A stretch of 64,000 bases of DNA. Origin: Pocillopora verrucosa (taxonomy: Eukaryota > Cnidaria > Anthozoa > Scleractinia > Pocilloporidae). This document shows positions 47,834 to 59,800 of this stretch, piece by piece. The notes beneath the pieces are model-generated. The model saw only the letters and a program-made list of their open reading frames with translations, made no database searches and had not been told where the DNA came from. Every line of letters starts with the position of its first letter. Position 1 is the first letter of the stretch. The DNA lies in contig NC_089312.1 in NCBI RefSeq assembly GCF_036669915.1, positions 17,230,317 to 17,294,316 of the forward strand, written 5' to 3'. Both the position numbers and the translations under genes were made by a program.

Positions 47834-48141
47834 TATAAGCACTTATAAAAAGTAATCATAAAAAAAGCATTCGTAAAGGGAAGTAAGGCAAATTATTTAC
47901 ATGCTGCCCTCTCAAATCGAGCCAAATATACCCAGTTCAATCCACCATCTTGGATATGATATAAAAATTAACTCAGCGTACAACCTCAACTCACTTTCCC
48001 CTTTAAATATGCTCCCTTCTCGTGTCTCTTTCTAAGTCAAGCCGGAAGTTTCTCAACGTAGTCTAATGTGTCACTAAATGAGGACTCGATTGCAAAAGGT
48101 CTGCAAAGCAAACTCGGTTTAAAGTGCTCGGGGTCTGTATA
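47834..48141. promoter_or_regulatory. Probable bidirectional promoter
   Basis: 308 bases separate the first ATG of the small minus-strand gene from the ATG of the plus-strand death-domain gene. On the minus strand it contains CAAGATGGTGG (near 47950), close to the YY1-type CAAGATGGCGGC element, and there are tataaaa-like words. Both first exons end in good donors, which supports transcription in both directions. Start sites are not determinable from sequence. Confidence 0.45.
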
Positions 48142-51100
48142 ATGACTGACCTCAGAGGAAAATATCGCAAGTTCCCTGGTAGTGCGCTATCACGCAACGT
48201 AAACGTGAGGGACATCAATGATATGGGAAAGGTAAGAGGCTGCACAGTAAACTAACTAAGAGCTGTTATCGAACATCGTAAACGAGTGCAACGGTCTTGA
48301 AACTTTACGAAATTTACCACACCGGTGGAGTTAGTTAATTAGTGGGAGAGGGGACGGGCCTCGGATTTTGTAGATCTTTGTAGACTATCATTTATTATCT
48401 AAACTGACGTAAAACAGTTCTATCACTTGATCAGGCGGATGAACTAAAACTAGACTGAACTTATGAAATTATGAACACATGTTCAAAGGCACACTGATAA
48501 ATTATGGCCATTTGTTATTTCTTCAAAAATCTAACTCACATTAAAATAAATTCCAGGCGTCATAAAAGTAGAGAAAATGAAGAAATGAATGGGTTACAAA
48601 CTCCTCTAGGGGCGCTTTTGTAGCCTAAAAATTACATCAAACATCTACTGCAATGCTTTTGCATTCACCGGTAAGATGGTTATCATCAAATAACCTTTAT
48701 GTCCATTCTCTCTGAAAGAATAATCATGAAGCCTTAGGATAGTTGTTTCGGCCATCGGTAGAAATTTGCCCATGATGTTCGTGCATGCATACGGTTCATC
48801 GCGTCGATTCTTTCGTTTTAGAATTTGGGGAAAGTGTCATTGTTTAATTGTAATTGTCCTTTATGAGCGGCAAAAGTAGTTTAATTTTACACCTCCGCTT
48901 CTGCGCTTCCTCCTTTCCCGGAGGTATTATTCCAAGCGACGCAGCATTAATCTGTGACGGAACAAATTTCGACGCATCTGGCAACAGGATCGACGGCACT
49001 AACACCCCCACTACGAAGAACATGAATCATGGGTTAATCTCTTGCAATCGTTTGGATGTCTTAAAGATCATGTCACCATTGTGTACTTTCTATTTTTAGA
49101 TTTTTCTGTATGACCATACCTTAACCTCGTGAGAAATGACTGTTTCACGCATCATAGCCCTAGAAATTTCCTCATACGGAAGTGAACATCAAAATCAACC
49201 GTTGACTTTTGGATACTGCACTGTTATAGGGATGACGTAATTAAAGGGAAAATCCCATCAAATAGCCTGTATATTGTGAGTGCCACGTAAACCAAAGTGC
49301 AGAAGTGACTGGTGGCTGAAAAGGTAAGTCGTTTGTATAAAAAGGGAAACAGGTCACGAAACCAATTTTACAAACATATCCACCATGTCCAAATTTCAGT
49401 CAAAAATTTAATAAGAAACTTGTTATTCTCGGTACCAAATGGTTTTGGCTGCCGAATTATTTTAGACAAGGAGTTGGGTTCGCCGATTTTGAATTTCTGT
49501 CGTTAATGTCATAGTTAGATTATAGAAGGGTCTGAGCTATCGACGAAAATTTGATTCTCTACCTAGAACTGGACTTTGAAATTTTTCGGTAATCTTCACA
49601 GTTTAAGTCTCTGACTCTTTTGGTGAATGTTTTCAAAATGTATTTTGGTGACGAGAGTGCTCTGCTTTAAGATTTGTGGCCATCAGAAAATTCGCTTCGT
49701 CATCGATATTTCTAGCAAAGATTTCGCCGATTTCAGTTTTCGATCTAAATCCTTAAAGTTCAGCAGTCTCTATTTTCCAGTGGCCTCTTCTTGTCTTTTG
49801 ATTTCGTTTTCAGGAACCTTATTGAAGAGCTAACATCAGAAAGTCCCGAAGCTGACGATCAGGGTAACGTCACGCTCTTCAAAGTTTGTATCTGGTAAAT
49901 TTGTAATAGTTCCACTGATTTCACATTTATTCCATAGAAGCTAGTGTTCTTTAATCATAGAAAACTCTGGGAAAGGTAAGTGCTATGACACCTAAGCCTT
50001 TTAATTTTTTCTTGCCTTAAAAACTTTTAGTCATGAACTTAGGCATCGGAACCTTCCCAGACAGAGTGCAATATTTTTTTGTTCTGGAAAAATGTGATTA
50101 TTAAGCGAATTTTCAAATGGGGGAATCCACCGAGTAAAACAAAGTCAAATTTACTTTCAGTATCGATATGCAAATTTGTCGTTACAAACAAATCCTCGAG
50201 TGGCGGAAACAAAAGAAAAAGAACCCCTTTAAGATAAAACAGAAATACACATCATAAGAAAACTATAGCATGTTGTTCACGAAGAGTTCTGGAATTTTCT
50301 CATTAAAAAGAATTCTAATGCGATCCTTGAGAGGCTTTCCGAATAGGACTTCCCATTGGCCACATTGCTTTCAAGGGGGAGGGGGTAAGGAGTTGGAAAA
50401 ACTTTTGCAATTCAAATCATATCAGAGTGGTATTTATTTTTAGCAGAGTATTTAATAAACTGCAGACAGTAAAGGCTTTCTGAAACCAAAGCTTTTTAAG
50501 GGTTGAGTTATTCGCAACGCGATCAGCACTAGTCAGCACAATTAACTCTTATAGCAATGCAGAGTTTTTGAACGAAATTAGCCCATGATTAGCGCTAATC
50601 AGTTAAAAAAAACCGAAAATAGGAATCGATGAGATGATCTTGGGATTTCACTGCCGGTTTTTGTTTTTCATCAGGAATTATTTTTGAGAAAGTGATATAC
50701 ATCTCCTGACTTCCTTCTAGATTCTCAATAGCACATTCTTAGATTCCGTTGTTTCTTTTTTTTTAATATAATCTCGTTCTTTCCCCACTTTTTTTTTAGA
50801 AAATAATAATGCTGATTGAAGATCTTTCCCACGATGCAATCAAGCTACTGTATGCCTTCTTAAATGATGGAATCGGCACGGACTACAAAGCGCTAATGAC
50901 GAAGCGCTTTTCGGACCTTTATTCTCTCGCGGAGGTCACTGAGATTGAAAAGAGTAAGAGTCCAGCTAAAAAATTACTCTGCGACCTAATCAATAGGCAG
51001 ATAACAGTGGAAAGGCTCCTAGAAGAAGTGGCAGCAATTGGAAACATAAAGGCCGTAAAAATTATAATGGAGGGTAAGAGTGATTTGTTATGCTTCGTTT

Positions 51101-52514
51101 AAACAGCGCAATAAACGTTTTCTTCCATCTGCGAAGAATTTAGCCACGTGTGAATTTGAAGCGTTTTCTCGAAATACGTATTTTTTCCAACCTTGATCCA
51201 GCAAATATTGAATTTGAGAATATTTACACAGACGTCACGAAAAGAGGGATAATTCTTAACTTGCCGGGAGATTATCAATTTTCTCCACGCCACTCCACTG
51301 GACAGCCACAGGAGGTACGCGTATTGTCTAAATGTGTTTTATCTACACAATAACCGCTAAAACGTTCTCAACACTTGTGTCATAACAAAGCTGGTAAAGT
51401 TTATTTTTGTATCTTGGCTGACAAATAACAAAGGATTTGGTAAATGATGATATGGAAAAACAAGGCTCTACACTTTAACATAACTAAAACATAGCCATTT
51501 TAAAGGAGTATTTGTATTTAAGCTTAATGTTAGTGACACATACAAGAATATATTAGCAAAGGGTAATAAAAAGTCTAAAGAGGATGCCACCATGTGATCA
51601 CCTGTGTTTATGTTTTGGCTTGTTCCCAATTTTTTGAGAGTAAGCCAATTCATAAACATCGGTCGGTCAATGCTCATATAGATCTAGCAGTATCTTTAAT
51701 ATTTCTTTGAAAATTCAAAATTACATAAGATTCAAGCAATAGAACTCTTTTTCCCTATTTACATAGCTCCATCTTTAGACGAGAGAAGTTTACATACTCT
51801 CATTTTAACACACCTGTCGATCAGTAAGGATACGGATAATATCTCGGTTATATAAAGACATGTCTATTAATCAGAAAGGTTACAAGCCCTTTACATAAGC
51901 AGTACAACATAGTCAAGTGTAAATCCAGTAGTAATCTCGGCATTCTGTAAATAAAAGTAAATTTAGATAACCGATAATAACAAATACGCACTTGGAAATT
52001 TTTCAAAGACTACAAATTGCACTTGTCTTATGGGCTCGTGCAATTTTGTTGTCTTTGAAAAATTTACTCGTGCTTATCTACACCAAATTTCACTCGAAAT
52101 CATGTTATTTCCTACACAAATTTTCTGTTGTAACGAAGTAATATTAATTCCAATGGAACTGATTAGTTACTTCCTTTCGTAAACTGGTTCAATAGCAATA
52201 ATTTATCAAATTAATTTCAAACAGAATATTTTTACTTCACTCACTCATTAAGGTATTTAGTTGAGTTCTTTCAACGTTTTATTTTCTCCTCATTTAATTC
52301 TAATCGATAAACACTTTTAAGTGAATTCCTCGCTTAAATACGGTGTGTTTACAGTTGTGGCTGTTAATCAGAATCGAATCAATTTGTGATCTTTGCACTA
52401 ATTTGATCTTCCCAGCACACAGATGCAGTATTGATGCAGTACCCTATTTGGGAACAAGACAAAACATACTACAAAGCTCCTGTTCCGGAAACAGTATTCA
52501 ATCCTTCACATTAG
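48142..52514 (+). CDS. MyD88/IRAK-type death-domain protein, four exons
   Basis: Exons 48142-48231, 50800-51073, 51202-51314 and 52416-52514 join in phase (576 bases, 191 residues) with GT-AG introns. Exon 1 encodes a basic N-terminus, MTDLRGKYRKFPGSA. Exon 2 holds a six-helix-type death domain at about residues 37-120: LSHDAIKLLYAFLND, DYKALMTKRFS, LYSLAEVTEIEKSKSPAKKLL, then ITVERLLEEVAAIGN. Spacing and the KSPxxxLL and TVxxLLxxV patterns resemble MyD88 and IRAK/Pelle death domains. Exons 3-4 add an unrecognised proline/tyrosine-containing tail ending in ETVFNPSH. There is no kinase or TIR domain. Such domains assemble Myddosome-like complexes in Toll/IL-1 signalling; a role as adaptor or inhibitor is inference. 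Exon-like segments at 49813-49862 do not fit the phase and were left out. Confidence 0.7.
51985..52080. mobile_element. Fold-back element in intron 3 of the death-domain gene
   Basis: aaatttttcaaagac... at 51996-52021 pairs with ...gtctttgaaaaattt at 52039-52065 (nearly perfect, one-base bulge). Flanking words cgcacttgg and actcgtgc extend the symmetry. MITE-like. Confidence 0.75.
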
Positions 52515-53859
52515 AGAAATGAAGATTCCGTCATCACGAAATGATGATTCATTCTTACAAGGGATCATGTATATCTAGTATAAAACGTATCAAAATGATA
52601 CAACTTAAGTGCTGGTAGTAAAATTTGTTAGAGGCAAAGCTGTAGGATAGTCTTAACAGAGTAGGCGATCGGCTTTTGAAAAGTCTTTCGGGTTAAGGGG
52701 TCTTTTTAATAAGTGTAATAGCTATAATCGCTTCATTTATTTTCCCAATTGTTTTTGTCTAAATTTCAGGTGTCTTAAAAGGCAGTATTTCATACCATAA
52801 GCTTTATCAGGTTTATTCACAAACCAACTTTCTTTCCAACATTTTCATTTATGCACATAGACACTTGGAAATGTCCACTCAAGCTTTTGATTTACATTCA
52901 GTCTACGACTTTAAAAAGGGCTCTTTAACTAGTGATACATTTTTTTAATAAGATTAAATACATTTTTATGCTTTAATCACCGAATTATTAAAAATTTTTC
53001 ATCACAGAGTATGTTATTGTTGTTAGATTCAAATTTATTGATTATGCTATTTCGGAAATACAGCTCAATATGGAGATTTTAATAAGTTCGTCTTTGCCAT
53101 AACTTGTTTTAAGTTTTCTTTCAAGATGAGTTAGGAAACGGGGGTTAAATATTTCATTATGAATAAAACGCGAAGCATCTGAGAGAGTTACGCTGTCGGT
53201 GTGTACTAAAAACTAGCTGCAAGTGGAGAAAAAAATCGTTTCAGATTGTTTAATTTGTTTCTAGAATTGAGTAATTTCGCTGCATTGTCGATAGTACTCC
53301 GGCGTTTTTGCTCCGGAGTTAATAGTAGCACACAGAGCTAACAGAGAGATCTTTCTAAAAATATCTCAATTTTTCCGATGAAATCCGTACACCTAACTTT
53401 TATGAGAATCTATGTTGAGAAAAATTTTGTCGGTAACGATAATTCTCCATAAGATAGTGAGTATTCTAAATAAATAACTACAACGTGAAGACGAGAAAAG
53501 CTTGTACAATTAAGTACTTAAGTATGTCTATTAGGGTAGTCACCTGTTTTAATACATCGTAACGTTTTTACTGTACATTGCTTAACCCTTATTTGGCGAT
53601 GAGTTTCGACAGGTCACGTGTCACTCACTAAACGCGATATTCTGCTGTGTTGGGTTGGTTCCCAACAGCTGTTTTCAATACAGCACAAAAGTACATTTAA
53701 ACGAACGAAGACAGAATACTGAGACAGTGTTTAAATGCTAATTTTCCATAACTTTTCCTCAAAATCCTATCTCGCTGACTTGAATGAAATAGATTCCTGG
53801 TTATTTCCCGACCTGCGCCGATGATTTTAATAAAAATTAAGTCCTAACAACTATTGATG
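52515..53859. other. Intergenic between two convergent genes
   Basis: 1.35 kb between the stop codons of the plus-strand death-domain gene and the minus-strand NOC3L. AT-rich, with no gene seen. A minus-strand ATTAAA-type poly(A) word lies about 30 bases past the NOC3L stop. Confidence 0.5.
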
Positions 53860-56800
53860 CTACCTGTCGGCGTTAAACTTTGGTAAAGAGAATTCTAATC
53901 CACAACTAGCTTCAGTAAAGTCCAGCGCTTCTTTTACCGCTGATACCATATCATAGTTTTTTAATTCTTCATTTTCCATGTGTTTTATTCTTTTTAAGTT
54001 GATTCCTTTCCTGTTCAGTGCACTCTCTTTTAAATCAGGATTAAGTTTCATATCGGATGGGTCATATTTTGTCCAGAAATCGTTGGGTGACCTACGGAAA
54101 GACACCGAATGAACTCATTATTTTTAAAGGCTACGTTACAATTAAGCACACACAATGTATCTAGTAACTGAGCGTCACCACAGTTACAGAGATTATGAAC
54201 ACGGGTAGACATACACGCCAAAAACGAAGTTACTTTTTATTAGATGTCTACGTGAAACATACTGTGAAAACCTTCAATCCTGAAATATGCAGAGATCGTG
54301 AACTCCAGATACTAGCCGACGGATATTATTGATCAAATTTAAGAACCCTCCCTGTACTGGAATTAACTGGTTGAATTTTTTCATTGTTAAGTATTCAAGG
54401 TTTTCAAAAGTCTGGTCCACACAAAAACTCTTCTTTCTAACGCGTTTTCCTACCCATAAAGATGGCGTCGAAACCAATAGAAGATCCTTACCCCCCTAAG
54501 GTCTAATAATTGGTGCAAAAGACTCTATATCGAGAAGACCTGGTCCGCATGCTCATCGAGACTACATTGCGTTTTTTCAGACCCAGAATGCACACAATCT
54601 GTCTGTAAACGGACAGTTGCTGGCTTACGAAACCGGAGTTAACAGCAAGAGTATAAAAAAAAGCTGGATTAGTAGATAAAGGAAAATCATACCGAAGGAG
54701 AGGAGATGTAAAATGCAGTTACCTGTTTTGCTACCTTATTAATTCATTAAATGAGGGACGATGTGTGGGGTGTGAACGGAAACTGACATACTGCTCAAGT
54801 ATAACGTACCGGCCTTTCGTAAAGCTGTTGCTTTTCAGGGCTATATGCTTTTTCCAGCAATCGAGCACCACTCTCAAAGCAGCAGTTACAATAACATTCG
54901 CTCACTCATCAGTAAAACATGTCCACTTTGCAGGAGGCCATCTCTTGTGGAATTTTAAACTAAACTTTCGGAAAAGAAATAAAAAATACATAAATATATA
55001 TTACTCACATCCTCATCATTGAAGAGCCGGAGACTTTACTTGGCGCTCCTTCCGCAACATGATGGGCCACCGAGCGAACAGCTGGATGAAAGTGCCCAGT
55101 TCCCAACAAAGCCAATTCCCAAACGGTCGTACTGTCTGCATTGCTGAGCTCTGGGTCATTTACGTCAGGTCTAAACACACCAGTGCCCATGCTTTCACTG
55201 TCAAGTAGGGCTTGCGCTTTTGTGTGAGACTGGAAACAATACCAGTAGAAAAATTCAAAATCGTTGAGAAAACGAGATCAAAATTGATAGAGGGCCGCAT
55301 ATTAAAAAAAAAAAACTAGCTATGTGGGTAATAACTCTTCCACGTTTCCTAGTTGTTTTTTAACAGAGTAATGGTGGTAGACACATTAATGAAATATAAA
55401 ACAAAGAATATTCACTTTCATAACAAAACAATGTGTACAAAATTCTTCAGGGAACAGAAAACAGCTCTCTTTTGAGGGCGTCTACATGAAGCACATGGCC
55501 ACAGCCTGAACTTTGATAGTCATGATCGTAACGATCCTAGCATAAGGAACAGACACCTCACGTCCGTGAAGAAATTTTATTCTTCTAGATCATAAAAGGA
55601 TTACATATTACTCTATAACGACAATGACGAAATATAAATCAAAAGCGACGGTATTTGTGTGTTACCTGAAGAAATGACTTAACGTAGGCGAGAAAAGCCA
55701 TTGAACTGTTGGCTTCAGACTGTAAGCTTACTGTACAGAGGCGCTTCACAAATCCAGCCACCCGCTGAGTAGGAACCTGTAAAGCCGCAAAAAGAGGAAA
55801 AAATTAAAAAGTTGCCCTAAGTTATCTACCCAAATTGCTGTGGTAATTAGAAAACGTCAATTGATCAATCAATCAAACAGTCAACCAATCGGTCAAATTT
55901 TGATATGTCAATAAAAAAATTGTTTCTAAGCCATCACGAGCAACGGATTGTTTAATTAGCCTTACTGCGCGAGCAGACTATCCCAGAAACATTTCTATGT
56001 AACGTTTTGATAAATACAACTAATTACCTGCTTGCGTCGCTTCTTTAGCATTTCCTCCAGACACTGCAGTGCTACTGGAACATCTTGACTGCTACCGCCT
56101 TGCATGGAAAAACCAAGAATATACACATATATAAAAAAGAAATACAAAAAAAAATAAGCCAAAATTGAAAACAGTTAGAAAGCATTCCAGCTTCTGTTCT
56201 TTCCGAAAAAGACCCCGTCGAGTTATTCCTTTGGTGTGATTATTTGAGTGGGTAACATAGTCTAACAACATTTTGAAAAAACGCACGAAAAGCGGTGGTA
56301 GCTGTATCCCCCTCCCTTCACTCTCTTTGCCCTCAATTACGCCAAAAGACAATAAATGTCCCCTCCCCCCCTTCCTCGGGTAACAAAGTGTAAGGCTAAT
56401 CTCACGTCACAGCTACCGGTAATTGGTAGGTTTTGTCGTGAAAAGTGATCGTGATTCGTAAGTTCCTCGCGGGTTACAAAGCTTCAGGCCCAACAACAGC
56501 ATTATTAGACTGTAGTTATAAACACACATGAACTATCACTCTACACCAATGAAGCCAATTAGAGAGCGATGTACTGCTCCAGCAAAATGAGAAGTAACTC
56601 AATTCCCTCAGCTCTTACCTGCATGAATTTGCAGAAGTGACGAGTACAACATTCTGTAGAACTCTCGAGGATCAATGTTCAGAGCTTCCCCTGAAGTGAA
56701 GAAAAAAAGTTCATAAGGAGTAGTGTCAAAACAGAACGAGAAATAACTTCAAAATGGTGCTAACAAAAGCCACTGAGTAAAAACAAAAAAAGAGCAAAAC

Positions 56801-59800
56801 TAAAAGCGATCTACTTGCCTTGGCCCGATAGAATTTTAAAAGCAGTGAGTACACAGTTGAGAGTTTCCCTCAGAGTGAGTTCCTGAAGTGGAAGAACCAA
56901 AGATTTCGGGAGCTGTTATCACAACTACAACTGCAAAAATTTTGGCATATTATCTGCACGATTCTGAAAATGCATTTTTTTTAAGCTGAATTATCAGATA
57001 CCCCATCAAATTCTATTCAATTCTTGATTCTTAAATATCCGTTTACATTTCCTTCGTTATTCAGCAAGTCGAACAGGCAGAAATCGGGTTACAATTTCAT
57101 TATTTTTTCCGGAAACTTTCGGGAAAGCCTGACCAGGCAGAAAAATTCTTCCAAATTGCTCGGAAGGTTTCATCTGGCTCACATATTGGTTTTAATTGGA
57201 GCAAGCCTCACGCATTGTTCAAATTAGAAACACCATCTGCCTTTAAAATGGATACAATGGTATTTTTAAGCTTCTAAATCAAACTTCTCTCGTTATTTTG
57301 AGGTCATAAAGGTCGCCTTCATAGAAATGTTAAAGATGGACAAGTACCAAATATGTAAGAGCTATTGAGGATGGAGAAGACAAACACTGACTGAAACTAA
57401 CTCTATCATTTGAACTAATTTTTGAGTAACATCGACTCACAAAATCGCGAGAGAAAATGTGCGAGAAAGATTATGCAAACAGCTTCTTTACCCTGACTAG
57501 TAAAGTAAAGTACCTTGTTGTTTAGAAGTGTATGAAGAGCTCCCATAAGATCATTAAAAAAGTCCACATTGATAAGGTGCGCAAACTTGGCGAGTCCCTC
57601 GAGTACAGGGGATAAAACTGGCGAGTGTCCAACTGTCTTTAATACTCGGAAATACGTCACAAACACGAACTTGAGGATCTCTGTTTGCTGTTAAAGGAGA
57701 AAAGAGGTATAAAAATTTTATACCTTAATGATCTTGTTCAACTTCGCATTACTAGGACTTTGAAGTATGCAAAAGAAAAAAAAGCGGGAGACAAATATGG
57801 AAAGGTTATCGTTAAAAACAACTGATGTGGCTAGACATCACAATCGAACAAGTATTTATAGCGAGACCAAGGCGGAAAAATCAGAGAAACTCGAAGTCTA
57901 GTATCTAGCGAGACTTTTGTGTATTGTCACTGGGAACGTTTCAATTTCATGGCTTCAACAGATAGAACTCTGCAATGACTACAACAAGGGGCTCATGCTT
58001 GAAAAATCCGTTTTTCAAAATTCACAATGTCTATACTTCACATGGATAACCAACTTCGTGATATGTTCACCACGATTGCTGGGTCAAGGAAGACATTTTT
58101 TTAGCAAACTTCACACTTACCAACTTGGCTCGTTTCTGTTGACTTTCAACAGCTTCAGTTTCTTGCATTTCTTTCTCTAACTTTTTCATCTCTCTCTTTC
58201 TCTACACGTAAAGAACGTGTTGTAAACATTTGTTATATCATTGCAAAAATATATAGCATCTGTGCCGAATTGTTCTCAGATTACACCCCAATGATCCCAT
58301 ATGGTGTTCGTGAATGATCCTGTCGCATGTACGAGACACAAGACGCAAAGATGACGTCATAGAGGGTCCTTTTTTTTCTTATCAAACAAATAGCATCCAT
58401 TTCGCCCTGAGTCATTTCAGATATACATCACAATGATTGTTGAAAAAAAAGGGGCACAAAGGCACAGGCAGACAAGCGTGTCACCAATACTCTTGCCACC
58501 TTTAACATCTTTTGTGGGCTACAACTGAACAAATACATGTCAAAGTGAAGTGTTTTTTCTCTAAGTCACTACAACAAACACATCACTTGGGGAAAAAAAG
58601 ATTGAATTACACGCACCTTTTTCTCTTTCTTTGAAATCTTTCCCTTTAACTTCTTCTCCATTCTATTCTTGTTTTTCTCAATTTTCAGTTCGACTGCTGA
58701 TTTCGTCTCATTGTGCTGTTTAAGCGACTGGATATCTACCTGACTAATTCTCAAATGAAGTAGTGTTTCTAAAACCTGCATTGGAAAGGAAAAGTCTTCA
58801 CATTAATTAATGGAGGAACACAATTTCCCTTTCGAGACCAATCTTAACACAATTATAACATAGTCCAATTAAGCTCACTATCTTTCTTCTTTTAGCTAAA
58901 ATAATGAAACACCCAAAAATGTGTTAAATAATGATTCTACACTTAACATTGAAATGAATATTTTTCAGTGTCTTTTTCTTTTTTTTTCAAGTAAGTGGGG
59001 TTTCATAATGATGATACATCCGTTGTTAATGTACTAAAGACAGCAGAAGGTAGCTAAGGTATTAATCAAAACGCGGTTCAGAGGTGTAGTTATGGAGGAA
59101 GGGGTTCCAAGGTTGTAGCTAGGGAGGGGAAGGTTGAAAAGGTGCAACTGTAACTAAGGATTGGAGAGGTTCAAAGTGCGCAGCCAGATGGTGGCTGAAA
59201 TTGAGGGGTAAAAGTGATATGAGGGAGAGAAGTTTATGTGTGTAGGGAAAGGGGTGAAAGGGGTCCAAGGGTGTCGCTACAATGGAAAGGGGGTCCAAGG
59301 GTGTAGCTATAGGGTCTAGGGATTCCGTAGGTGTTGCTACCCTAGAAAGGAGGTCCAAGGGTGTTGCTACAATGGAAAGGGGGTCCAAGGATGTAGCTGT
59401 GGGGGAAAGAGGCCCCAAGAGTTCAGTTACAGGGAAAAGGAAATCCAAGGGCACACCTATAAGAGGAAGGGTTCAAAAGGTGTTGCCACAGGGGGAAAGG
59501 GGATCCAAGGGTGTAGCCACAAGGGAAAGGGACTAAAGGGGTGTAGCTGTGAGGGAAGGAAACTGGCTGATAATTGTTATATAAATGTAGCTACAAATTT
59601 AAGTTCAATTACTTGTACTTACACCAGGTTGAACTCTAAATCCTTTACTCTTTACAAATTTACTGATCACTCGGACAGCCTAGCAAAATTTAGTTAACAC
59701 AAAGTTAGACAAAGTTCTATAACAATGTACATTGTAATGTACAAACAAGTATATTTGTATATTTATTCCAAAGAATTCTTGCACAAGAATTTAAGGAGCC

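Noticed and set aside
49312-49862. Exon-like segments with gtaagt (49320) and gtaacg (49863) donors upstream of the death-domain exon
   Set aside because: The 50-base segment at 49813-49862 has one open frame whose phase fits neither exon 1 nor exon 2. It may be an alternative or 5' UTR exon, but I could not support it.
54765-55022. 85-codon plus-strand frame
   Set aside because: It lies mainly in the NOC3L intron and overlaps the end of a confirmed NOC3L exon on the other strand.
59119-59536. 111-codon (minus) and 84-codon (plus) frames
   Set aside because: Both are readings of a 30 bp minisatellite inside a NOC3L intron.
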